From the NCBI GenBank assembly GCA_964510315.1, contig CAZEAP010000008.1, positions 52,714 to 116,713 on the forward strand: a stretch of 64,000 nt of DNA, written 5' to 3'. The stretch comes from CAZEAP01 sp964510315. GTDB taxonomy: Bacteria > Planctomycetota > Brocadiia > SM23-32. The notes beneath the pieces are model-generated. The model had not been told where the DNA came from. It saw only the letters and a program-made list of their open reading frames with translations, and did not search any database. Shown here piece by piece: positions 19,086-27,932 of this stretch. The translations under genes were made by a program, and so were the position numbers. Numbering within the stretch: the first letter of the stretch is position 1; every line of letters starts with the position of its first letter.

Positions 19086-20049
19086 GATCGGCTCCTCCGG
19101 TGCGGGCTTCGGCGGCGATTCGGGATATCTCCTCGAACTTGGGGCCGGAGATCGGGATCTCCATGTCGAAGACCTCGGCCATGACGCGCGTCCAGCCGTG
19201 GAGGAAGTAGACCCAGCCGTCCTCGATGGAGACGTTCCGCGTCGACCGCTGGGCGCGCGCCTGGTCAAGGAACACCAGGTCGCCGCGGTAGTTGAAGTCC
19301 CAGGCGAACCCGTCGCGCGGGAACAGCGCCGCGTCGGTCACTGGCGAGCCCGGCGCGTCTTTACCCAGCCCGGTCGCGTTGGCGACCACGGATGCGGGGG
19401 GCAGTTCGTTCACGACGGCGTCGTTCTGCTCCGGGGCGGGACAGTGATGGTAGGTGGCCTCGAGGCCGGGGCTGATCTCCCGGTGCACCGCCCGCATGTG
19501 CTCCAGGCGTGGCTCGCTGCGGTTGGTGACCCGAAGGGCCGCCGGGCGGCGGTCGTCCGGCGCGATTGACAGCAGGTACGTCGTCAGGGCCAGCGATGAG
19601 CCGCCGGCACCGAGTATGCAGACCTCCCCCGGGCTCCGGCGCCAGTGCTCGCGGGGCACGAACGCCTGCAGGGCCAGCCCGCTGGTGACCGGGTCCTTGG
19701 CGTGCCCGCAGAGCCTCCCGTCGCGCTTGGAGATGCTGCTGACCTCGCCGAGCAGTTCCGCGTACGGCCCCAGCTCATCGAACGAGTCGCGGCAGGCGCT
19801 CAGCAGGTCCATCTTGTGGGTGGTGACGAGGGCGCCCAGCGACAGTTCATCCTCCTTGATGAACGTGACCACGTGCCGGTAGACCTCCGGCTCGTCGTGC
19901 CACTTGCAGTCCACCCCCCGGATGACGGCGTCCAGGCCGAGGTGCTCGGCCCACGCGGGGAAGACCCGCATGATGGAGCTCTGGCCGGTGGTCATGCCGA
20001 TGAAGTAGAAGGTGCGCTGCTGCGCGGGGGTCAACTCGTCGGGCTTCAC
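19075..20049 (-). CDS. Shikimate-dehydrogenase-like (AroE-fold) oxidoreductase of unknown substrate
   Basis: 324 residues from GTG 20049 (GGAGAGAGGCC in front); the longer open frame upstream looks non-coding. The AroE fold is suggested by GALVTTHKMDLL (K79 as the catalytic Lys), KDPVTSG (D119) and a Rossmann loop GAGGSSLALTTYLL (147-160). Differences from true AroE are clear. The substrate-binding S-x-S is TTGQSSIM, and the region expected to carry the Asn reads EVSSISKRDGR. The C-terminus (WVYFLHGWTRVMAEVF) lacks the standard GxxMLxxQ motif. It is therefore probably not the aromatic-pathway enzyme but a paralogue acting on a cyclic or open polyol acid. It is first in an operon with a cupin PGI and a ketose 3-epimerase. 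Confidence -1.
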   Translation of the reverse strand: MKPDELTPAQQRTFYFIGMTTGQSSIMRVFPAWAEHLGLDAVIRGVDCKWHDEPEVYRHVVTFIKEDELSLGALVTTHKMDLLSACRDSFDELGPYAELLGEVSSISKRDGRLCGHAKDPVTSGLALQAFVPREHWRRSPGEVCILGAGGSSLALTTYLLSIAPDDRRPAALRVTNRSEPRLEHMRAVHREISPGLEATYHHCPAPEQNDAVVNELPPASVVANATGLGKDAPGSPVTDAALFPRDGFAWDFNYRGDLVFLDQARAQRSTRNVSIEDGWVYFLHGWTRVMAEVFDMEIPISGPKFEEISRIAAEARTGGADHGT

Positions 20050-20170
20050 GGCCTCTCTCCGATGGCATGATGCGACCCGGGGCAGCGCTCGAGCCCTCCG
20101 CCGGCCGTAACCGGCCGACCTCGGCACGTTGCACACTGAAGTTCCCGCCCGCTGCGTGACCGGGGGCCGT

Positions 20171-20199
20171 AGGATAGCAGGGCCCCATCGGGAAAGCAA
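20171..20199 (-). promoter_or_regulatory. Promoter of the AroE-like/cupin-PGI/epimerase operon
   Basis: The minus strand shows TTGCTT (20199-20194), a 17-bp spacer and TATCCT (20176-20171), about 120 bases upstream of the first start codon. Confidence -1.
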
Positions 20200-20258
20200 A
20201 ATCGCCTATCGGCCGCGGCCGCGCCCCATCGTGCTGCACGAAGGCCCTCTCAGCCTTC

Positions 20259-21155
20259 TCAAGCCTGGGGGTGATCGTCGTGAACCATGTCCAGATCGGC
20301 CGCTGCCGCGTTGGACTCAACCTGCTCGACGCTCTTGCAGCCGGGGATCACGCAGGTGACGGCGGGATGGATCAGGCACCACGCCAGCGCCCATTGGGCC
20401 ATGTCGATGCCCTCGGGCACTTCCTCGTCCCGTATCTTCTTGACCTCCCGGACGGTTCGGCGGATTTGCTCCCGGTCGCGGCGCGAGCGCACGTCGTCAT
20501 CGGGGAACTCCACTTCCTCCCCGTACTTCCCGCTCAGGAACCCGCTGGCCAGGGGCACGCGCGCCAGCACGCCCAGGTCCTGCTTCCGGCAGGATGGGAA
20601 GACGCGTTCCTCCGGGGTCTTGTTGAGGCGGTTGTAGACCACCTGGATGACCTCGGCGCCGACCTCGCCGGCCTTCTCCGTCTGGTAGAGGTTGTCGTTG
20701 CTGCCGATGGATATGCCGAGATGACGCAGGACCCCCTCTTCGACCTGCTTGCCGAGCATCTCCCAGAGCCCCGGCGTGTCGAAGACCTCGTTGCTGCCGG
20801 AATGGAACTGGAAGATGTCGATGTAGTCCGTCTGAAGCGCCTCCAGGCTGTCCCCGATGGTCTGCCGGACCTCCTCGGGCCGCCAGCCGGGCATATGGCC
20901 GAACTTCGTGGCCACCACCCAGTCGGCGCGGTCTTCCTTGCGGAGGAAGTTGCCGATGAACTCCTCCGACAGGTGGTCCCCGCCGTAGCATGCCGCGGTG
21001 TCCAGCAGGTTGACCCCCAGCTCGCGCGCCCGCCCGAGCATGGCGTCCACCTCGTTCTGCTCGAACTGCTTGCCCCAGTTGCCGCCGAACTGCCAGGTGC
21101 CGATGCCGACCACCGAAACTTTCAGACCCGTCCGACCCAGCCTGCGATAGCGCAT
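20259..21155 (-). CDS. Aldo/keto reductase
   Basis: 298 residues; AAGGAGG precedes the ATG. The AKR catalytic tetrad is complete: D52 and Y57 (LDTAACYG), K84 (ATKFG) and H118 (FQFHSG). The C-terminal segment CVIPGCKSVEQVESN is the NADPH phosphate-binding motif. Members reduce aldehydes or keto groups of sugars and other small molecules with NAD(P)H. It lies upstream of, and on the same strand as, the AroE-like operon, about 210 bases apart with a promoter between, so it is probably transcribed separately. Substrate not deducible. Confidence -1.
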   Translation of the reverse strand: MRYRRLGRTGLKVSVVGIGTWQFGGNWGKQFEQNEVDAMLGRARELGVNLLDTAACYGGDHLSEEFIGNFLRKEDRADWVVATKFGHMPGWRPEEVRQTIGDSLEALQTDYIDIFQFHSGSNEVFDTPGLWEMLGKQVEEGVLRHLGISIGSNDNLYQTEKAGEVGAEVIQVVYNRLNKTPEERVFPSCRKQDLGVLARVPLASGFLSGKYGEEVEFPDDDVRSRRDREQIRRTVREVKKIRDEEVPEGIDMAQWALAWCLIHPAVTCVIPGCKSVEQVESNAAAADLDMVHDDHPQA

Positions 21156-21280
21156 TACGTTCCTCCTTCGTGGTGTCTCGATTCCCCCTTGCCGTCGGTC
21201 ACGGGCGGTAACGTGCGCGCTCCCCCGCCCGCATCCCTTGAGTTTAGGGGTTCGAAGGCACCCTGTCTACCGGCCTTTGG

Positions 21281-21309
21281 TTCGTTCGCGAGCCGGGGCG
21301 GGCTATAAT
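21281..21309 (+). promoter_or_regulatory. Promoter of the small CxxC protein gene
   Basis: A perfect TATAAT (21304-21309) with a weak -35 TTCGTT (21281-21286) at 17 bp, about 42 bases upstream of the start codon. Confidence -1.
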
Positions 21310-21350
21310 GAAACCGGAACCCCTCGAATCTGCCCGAGGGACGAGCCGTG

Positions 21351-21632
21351 ATGGACGTCGGTGCCGTACTGCTGAAACTCTACGAGCAGGACCCCGATGT
21401 CTACTTCGAGGACCGGGCGGCCAACGCCGAGCAGGACGAGTTCCCGGACTGGCTCTGGGCGTACGCACGGACCTTCGGGGAGCGGTTCAATAATCGCCTG
21501 CGCTCGGGGGTGGCCGCCCAAACCGGCAGGGCGTATTCGGAGCGGCGAGAGGCCTTCGGCTGGGACGGCGTCTACGGCTGCGGCCTGTGCCAGACGGGCG
21601 TGCCCTGCGAGAGCCGCAACCCGGTGGAGTAG
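21351..21632 (+). CDS. Small uncharacterised acidic protein with C-terminal Cys motif
   Basis: 93 residues from ATG 21351 (GTG 21348 is the alternative); GAGGG lies 10 bases upstream of the ATG and a perfect -10 box upstream supports expression. The N-terminal half is acidic and helical-looking with several aromatic residues (LYEQDPDVYFEDR, FPDWLWAYARTFGERF). The C-terminus has YGCGLCQTGVPCESRNP, three Cys that could bind metal or form disulfides. I do not recognise a family. It is the only plus-strand gene between two minus-strand aldo/keto reductases and appears monocistronic. Confidence -1.
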   Translation: MDVGAVLLKLYEQDPDVYFEDRAANAEQDEFPDWLWAYARTFGERFNNRLRSGVAAQTGRAYSERREAFGWDGVYGCGLCQTGVPCESRNPVE

Positions 21633-21655
21633 GCCAACGGGGCCGGCCCCCGCCC

Positions 21656-22594
21656 CTACCACCTGTGGGAGTGCGGGCGGCTGAACTGCCAGCCGTACCA
21701 GTTCTGACGCGCGGTCCAGCCGGGCGGACTGACTTCGTCCAGACGCTCCAGGTCCCCGTCGGTCAGGTCAACCTCCAGCGCCCCGAAGTCGTCTTCGAGC
21801 TGCTCGAGGCGGCTGGGTCCGGCGATGGCGCTGGTCACCCCGGGCTGCGCCAGGCACCATGCGAGGGCGAGCTGGCTGGTCGTGCAGCCCTTCTGCCGGG
21901 CCATGCGCTGGGCCGCTTCCAGCACGCGCCACTCCCGCTCGGACAGCTCGACGTGGCCGGGCGGTCGGTCGCGGCTGAATCGGTCCGTCAGCACACCGGC
22001 CCCGAGCGGCGACCAGAGCATCGTGCCGATCCCGTAGGTGCGGCACATCGGCAGCAGCCCGATCTCGACCCAGCGGGCAAACAGGTTGTAGACGCATTGT
22101 TCGGCCACGAAGCGATTCAGCCCCAGTTCGGCGGCCGCCCACAGCCCCTCCAGTAACTGCCAGGATTTGAACCCGCTGGTGCCGATGTAGCGAACCTTCC
22201 CCGCGCGCACGAGCTGGTCCAACGCGCGCAGGCTCTCGTCGATCGGGATGTCCGGGTTGGGCCGGTGGAGGAGCAGCAGGTCGATCCGGTCGGTGCGCAG
22301 CCGGCGGAGGGACTCCTCGCAAAGGCGCATGATGGAGCCCCGGTCGTTGGCGGTCGGCGTGATCTTGGTGCAGATGTAGACCTCGTCGCGGAGCCCGTTC
22401 CGCTCCAGCGCCCGGCCGACGATCGGCTCGCTGTCGTAGGCGCGGGCGGTGTCGATGAAGTTGATGCCTCCCTCGACGGCCCGGTCGATGATTTCCCGGG
22501 CGGCCCCCTCCGGAGTTTTCCGTCCGAACTTGACGGTGCCGAGGCAGAGGGCGCTCACCTCCAGGCCCGTGCGGCCCAGCGGACGATATTCCAT
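21656..22594 (-). CDS. Aldo/keto reductase
   Basis: 312 residues, a second AKR, only moderately similar to the one at 20259. The tetrad is D48 and Y53 (IDTARAYD), K77 (CTKITP) and H110 (LLLLHRPN). SAIAGPSRLEQLEDD near the C-terminus is the cofactor-binding motif. The tail WYGWQFSRPHSHRW is unusual in ending with an aromatic/His-rich stretch. Its SD is weak. The substrate is unknown; the sugar-metabolism setting suggests a carbohydrate aldehyde or keto-sugar. Confidence -1.
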   Translation of the reverse strand: MEYRPLGRTGLEVSALCLGTVKFGRKTPEGAAREIIDRAVEGGINFIDTARAYDSEPIVGRALERNGLRDEVYICTKITPTANDRGSIMRLCEESLRRLRTDRIDLLLLHRPNPDIPIDESLRALDQLVRAGKVRYIGTSGFKSWQLLEGLWAAAELGLNRFVAEQCVYNLFARWVEIGLLPMCRTYGIGTMLWSPLGAGVLTDRFSRDRPPGHVELSEREWRVLEAAQRMARQKGCTTSQLALAWCLAQPGVTSAIAGPSRLEQLEDDFGALEVDLTDGDLERLDEVSPPGWTARQNWYGWQFSRPHSHRW

Positions 22595-22918
22595 GGCTCC
22601 ATCCCGTTTCGGTTGCCGGCCTATCAGATGCTTCTCCGTCGGTCACAGTCCTCTCCTTGCGGGAGAGCTTCGCCGTGGCGAACCCGTCGAGGCCGACAGT
22701 CCGCCGGCAGGCGTAAACAGGAGACCGGCAGAAGCGCTCAACGGCGGCTGCCGAATCCACGCAGGACTCCGCGGGAAGCGCGCCCCACGCGGTGACCACC
22801 CCGCAGGGTGGTCCACAGAGTACCTCAAGTTGCGTGATACGGCAAGATAGCGGAGACCCCTGGGCGGGGGCGGGCTGCCCACTTCAGAGGGAAGAAAGCA
22901 TGGATGCCCGGGCTGGGG
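22595..22918. other. Gene-free stretch with a perfect hairpin
   Basis: No gene is seen. GACCACCC-CGCA-GGGTGGTC (22794-22813) is a perfect 8-bp stem with a 4-base loop. It lies about 105 bases past the stop of the kinase gene (minus strand). Without a T-run it could be a weak or Rho-type terminator or a regulatory palindrome. Confidence -1.
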
Positions 22919-24427
22919 TCAGCCGGGCTCGGGAGCCTCACCGACCAGCCGGGCGAGGAAATCCGTTATCTCCGGCCAGAAGCGCCACGCGATCAGGACG
23001 AGGGCCCCGAGGACGGCAAGCTTGATCAGCGCGGGCACCATCTTGCGGAGCTTCTTCTTCCTTCGGTAGGAGCGCTTTTCCTTATCGAAATGCGCCATGA
23101 GGTCGTGCAGCTCAGCGCGGGTGGTCGTCTCTTCGGATTCCTCCGGCTGCCCCACGGAAACCGCGTAGTCCTGGGGGAACTCGCGGGCAAGCCTCCGGTA
23201 GGAGCCGGCCGGCTCATAGGCGACGCGTCGGCCGGCGGGTCTGGCCGGGGTATCCCTGGTAACCTGTCCCTTCCGAATTCTCTTGCGCAACTGGTCCAAC
23301 GAGAGGCGGCGCTTCTCCCGCCGCCCGTGCACAGCGATCTGTACGTCCCACAGTTCGCCGCTCGGTTTCTCCGCGTCGACATGCAGCTCGCGCAGGATGT
23401 TCCGGTCGCCGAGGCACTGGGTTCTTATGGTCTCGCAGACATCTTCGGCGGTCTGTATTCGCCGGTCGGGATCTTTGGCCATCATGCGCTCAATGGTCAC
23501 AGAAACCGGACGGGGGACGGCGCTTCGGACGGCGGCGGGCGACTTCAGCGGCTCGCTCATGTGCTTCTGATAGACTTCCAGCGAACTCCCGCCGTCGAAG
23601 GGGTACTGCCCGGTCACCATCCGATACCACGTTGCCCCGAGGGAGTAGATGTCGCTGCGCTGGTCGGCGCGTTTGGCATCTCTTATCTGCTCGGGCGCCA
23701 TGTAATAGGGCGTGCCCATGGCCGTCCCGGTGCGCGTAAGTGCCGTAAGGTCCGTGTCCTGCTGGTGGGCCAGGCCCAGGTCCATCAGCTTGGCTTTGCC
23801 CTCCGGGGTGACCATGATGTTGTCCGGCTTGATGTCGCGATGGATGAGGTTGTGCTCGTGAGCGTAGGCCAGTGCCTCGGCCACCTGGAGAACAATCGGG
23901 CTTGCCCGCTCCGGGGCGAGCGGTTCGCCTTCGAGCAGCATGTGAGCCACGGTCCGGCCCTCGACGTACTCCATGGCAAAGAAGTAGTACCCCCCCTCTT
24001 CCCCGATGTCCACACCGCCGACGATGTTCGGGTGCTGCAGCTTGATGGAGGCCTGCCCCTCGCGCATGAAGCGGGTCAGGTAGGTGCGTTGTTTGCTGAG
24101 TGCGTCCGAGAGGACTTTGATCCCCGCCCGCTGCCCGTCCGGACCGATTCCCAGGTAAACGCTTCCCATCCCGCCTTTCCCGATCTTGCGGACCAGGCGG
24201 AACTCGCCCAGTCTTTCCATCGGCAGCTCACCGGCGGCTCGCCGGAGTCTCTCAGCCGTTTCCTGGCGGAGCAGACTACGGAGCACGGCGCAGTCCCAGA
24301 GGGGAATACTGGAGCCCTTCCGCCGCTTATCCGACTGGAATTTCAGGCAGGCCCGCACCTGTTGCCGACTCAGCGCACCGGTCTGTACGGCCAGGCGGAC
24401 GAAGCGCTTTTCCTGCGGTGTGGGCAT
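22919..24427 (-). CDS. Membrane-anchored Ser/Thr protein kinase with GYF_2-like domain
   Basis: 502 residues from the ATG at 24427, chosen because GGGAGG precedes it; an in-frame TTG at 24493 would add 22 residues. Residues 1-70 are a helical N-terminal region. The kinase domain spans about 76-340, with the Gly loop GKGGMG (83-88), Lys104, HRDIKPDN (196-203), DLG (216-218, in place of DFG) and MAPEQ. Residues about 361-414 (LSLDQLRKRIRKGQVTRDT..) resemble a GYF_2 domain, found in other exported or membrane planctomycete-type proteins. A basic segment then a single TM helix (about 463-482) puts the kinase in the cytoplasm with a short external tail. Targets are unknown. It is monocistronic and divergent from an MDR dehydrogenase. 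Confidence -1.
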   Translation of the reverse strand: MPTPQEKRFVRLAVQTGALSRQQVRACLKFQSDKRRKGSSIPLWDCAVLRSLLRQETAERLRRAAGELPMERLGEFRLVRKIGKGGMGSVYLGIGPDGQRAGIKVLSDALSKQRTYLTRFMREGQASIKLQHPNIVGGVDIGEEGGYYFFAMEYVEGRTVAHMLLEGEPLAPERASPIVLQVAEALAYAHEHNLIHRDIKPDNIMVTPEGKAKLMDLGLAHQQDTDLTALTRTGTAMGTPYYMAPEQIRDAKRADQRSDIYSLGATWYRMVTGQYPFDGGSSLEVYQKHMSEPLKSPAAVRSAVPRPVSVTIERMMAKDPDRRIQTAEDVCETIRTQCLGDRNILRELHVDAEKPSGELWDVQIAVHGRREKRRLSLDQLRKRIRKGQVTRDTPARPAGRRVAYEPAGSYRRLAREFPQDYAVSVGQPEESEETTTRAELHDLMAHFDKEKRSYRRKKKLRKMVPALIKLAVLGALVLIAWRFWPEITDFLARLVGEAPEPG

Positions 24428-24632
24428 GCAGAACGCCTCCCTCCCCCCCGGCGAGGGTCTGCGTACACCTTCCGAGGAATTGCCGCTCCCCAAATATAAA
24501 GGGAAGACGGCCCCGCCGATGGCGGATGCTGCCGTCCCCGCACGGAGAGTTCACGTGTCAGGCCAGACCAATGTTATGCCACAATGAAAAAGCCGTCAAG
24601 GCTTAAAATCGGGCCGTCCGCGCGTTTCGTCC

Positions 24633-24660
24633 TTGAACGGCGCGCGCGGGGGCCTATAAT
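24633..24660 (+). promoter_or_regulatory. Promoter of the MDR dehydrogenase gene
   Basis: TTGAAC (24633-24638), a 16-bp GC-rich spacer and a perfect TATAAT (24655-24660), 31 bases upstream of the ATG. Confidence -1.
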
Positions 24661-24691
24661 CCCGACCGCCACAGGCGAGAAGGAGAGGCGC

Positions 24692-25684
24692 ATGAAGACC
24701 GAAGGCATCATTTTCCCAGAGCCGAAGCGGGTCAGTTTCGGGGAGGTTGAGGTCGCCGATCCGGAACCCGGTGACGCCGTCGTCCGCGTGCTGCGCACGG
24801 TACTCAGCACGGGGACCGACATGCGGACGCTCCGCGGCGGCCAGACGAGCGAGTTCCCCCTGGTCCCCAGCTACTCGTCGGTGGGTCGCGTGGAGCGGGT
24901 CGTCGGCACCTCCGAGCGCGTTCGGGAGGGCGACCTGGTCTTCGCCGGCGGCCCAAAGGAACTGATCGGCGTCAACAAATGCTGGGGCGCACAGGTCCGC
25001 CGGTGCGTCAAGTGGGCCGACTCCCTCGTTCTCCTCGATGAGCGCCGACCGCTGGAGGAGTACGTCTTCACAAAAGTCGCGGCGATCGCCCTCCACGGGG
25101 TGCGGCGCAGCTTGAGCGAGCCGGGCGACCGTGTCGTGGTCGTCGGCCAGGGCCTGATCGGCCAGCTCCACGCGCGCATCCAGCTCGCTTTCGGGAGGAG
25201 GGTCATCGTCAGCGACATCCTCCCCGGAAGGCTGGAGCACTCGGAGGCCGCCGGCGTGCTCCGCGCCGTCAACGCCGCGGAGGAGGACGTTGCATCGGTC
25301 CTTCGGGCAGCGTGGCCCGACGGCGCGGACGTGGCCGTGGAGGCCAGCGCCCGGCAGGAAGGACTGGACCTCTGCGCGGAACTGCTCAGGGGGCGGCAAT
25401 GGAACTCCGACGACCGCATGCCCGTCCTCGTGATACAGAGCAGCTTCCTGGGGAGGATCGAAGTGGACTGCCGGCTGCTGTTCAGCAAGGAGCACCTGCT
25501 GCTGAACCCGCGAGACACCGACGGGCGGGACCTGGTGGGAGCGGCGGGGATGATCGGCTCGCGCGCGCTGCCAATTGCCGACCTGGTTACCATGAAGGCC
25601 GATCCGAAGGACGCCGCCGACGCCTTCTGCGAACTCCAGGATAACCCCGACCGCCACTTCACCTGCGTCTTCGACTGGGAGTGA
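24692..25684 (+). CDS. Zinc-type alcohol dehydrogenase-like (MDR) oxidoreductase
   Basis: 330 residues from ATG 24692 with AAGGAG upstream. The MDR layout is visible: an N-terminal GroES-like half (TVLSTGTDMRTLRGG, YSSVGRVERV), then a Rossmann fold with VVVVGQGLIGQLHARIQLAFG and VSDILPGRL. The catalytic-zinc Cys/His pair of classical alcohol dehydrogenases is not apparent, and the fold ends with FTCVFDW. This resembles the zinc-poor MDR proteins that occur with sugar or myo-inositol catabolic genes. It probably oxidises a polyol or sugar acid with NAD(P). It is transcribed alone from its own strong promoter. Confidence -1.
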   Translation: MKTEGIIFPEPKRVSFGEVEVADPEPGDAVVRVLRTVLSTGTDMRTLRGGQTSEFPLVPSYSSVGRVERVVGTSERVREGDLVFAGGPKELIGVNKCWGAQVRRCVKWADSLVLLDERRPLEEYVFTKVAAIALHGVRRSLSEPGDRVVVVGQGLIGQLHARIQLAFGRRVIVSDILPGRLEHSEAAGVLRAVNAAEEDVASVLRAAWPDGADVAVEASARQEGLDLCAELLRGRQWNSDDRMPVLVIQSSFLGRIEVDCRLLFSKEHLLLNPRDTDGRDLVGAAGMIGSRALPIADLVTMKADPKDAADAFCELQDNPDRHFTCVFDWE

Positions 25685-25702
25685 GGGAACCGGCGGGGTC
25701 GC

Positions 25703-26518
25703 TCAAGTCGGCTCTCCGGCGGCCCGGCGGCGGGACAGGGCGCTCTCCAGCAGTTCCACGTCCTCCTTTAGCATGTCCGGATTGTCCCCGGTGAAGATGC
25801 CCACGCAGACCGCATCGCCGGGCCGGAGAGCTTCGGCCACGTACCCGAGTGCCTCCGCCGGATCATTGCGGCCGGCGGCCATCACCTTGTAGTGGATTGC
25901 GGGGCGGGGCAACTCGTGGATCAGTTCGGTCATGGCGCGCCGGTCTTCGTCGCGGTATCTCTCCTTCAGCCCGGACCGGTGAGCGGCCTCCCTGTCGCGG
26001 GGGATGGGGTTGTAGTAACTGCACATGTGGAAGTCCAGCTCCAGGTTCCGGGCGCCCCAACGGTGGGTCTCCGGGTTGTGGCCGGCCAGTCCGACGGCGA
26101 GCCCCAGTTCACGCGCCAGCTCGGCCGGCTGGTGCAACTCTTCCATCCGGTCGTTGGCCAGCATGTGGTCGGCGTAGCCCCCGTGGATGTGGCAGGCCAC
26201 CGCCCCCGCGTCGGCCAGCTTACGGATGGTCCGCTGAGGAGGACCCAGCTCCGGGCAGGTCTGGCCGATAAGCTGCAGCGTGCCCCCCTCGTCCCAGTAC
26301 TCCAGCAGCACGCGCAGGATGTGATGGTCGCCGCGGCCGATTATGGTGTTGATACCGAGGGATTCGGCGCTGCGGAGGACTTCCTTTATGCGGGCGGTGG
26401 TATAGTGACGGACCATCTCCCGGTCACGGTCTTTGCCCTGATGGCTGAACCCGCTGAACGGATTGCTCCCCAGGATGAAGCGGCTCACCTGGAGGTCGGC
26501 TATCTGCACGGTATCCAT
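25703..26518 (-). CDS. Uncharacterised conserved protein, TIM-barrel-like
   Basis: 271 residues. The sequence has repeated strand-helix units (SLGINTIIGRGDHH, ADAGAVACHIHGG, GLAVGLAGHNPETHRWG, LDFHMCSYYNPIPRDRE, AIHYKVMAAGRNDP, DAVCVGIFTGDNPDML), compatible with a TIM barrel related to aldo/keto reductase-like or lyase folds. His, Asp and Glu residues at strand ends suggest a metal site. I do not recognise a named family. It begins 10 bases after the isocitrate dehydrogenase stop, its SD (GAGGA) abutting that stop codon, so it is co-transcribed with icd. Confidence -1.
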   Translation of the reverse strand: MDTVQIADLQVSRFILGSNPFSGFSHQGKDRDREMVRHYTTARIKEVLRSAESLGINTIIGRGDHHILRVLLEYWDEGGTLQLIGQTCPELGPPQRTIRKLADAGAVACHIHGGYADHMLANDRMEELHQPAELARELGLAVGLAGHNPETHRWGARNLELDFHMCSYYNPIPRDREAAHRSGLKERYRDEDRRAMTELIHELPRPAIHYKVMAAGRNDPAEALGYVAEALRPGDAVCVGIFTGDNPDMLKEDVELLESALSRRRAAGEPT

Positions 26519-26528
26519 CGCTGTGTCC

Positions 26529-27779
<1,251 letters not shown>

Positions 27780-27932
27780 GTGCCTGTGTGCCCTCTGGAG
27801 AACGTTCTGCCGTTAGTCCACGACGACCCAACATTGATGTGGATTCTGAAGCCCTGCCGCCCCGGCGGGTCCGAAGGAACGGCTCTGCGGTTCCGCTGGC
27901 GCCTTCGGTGGTTTTTGTTCCGCCGTTCGTCC

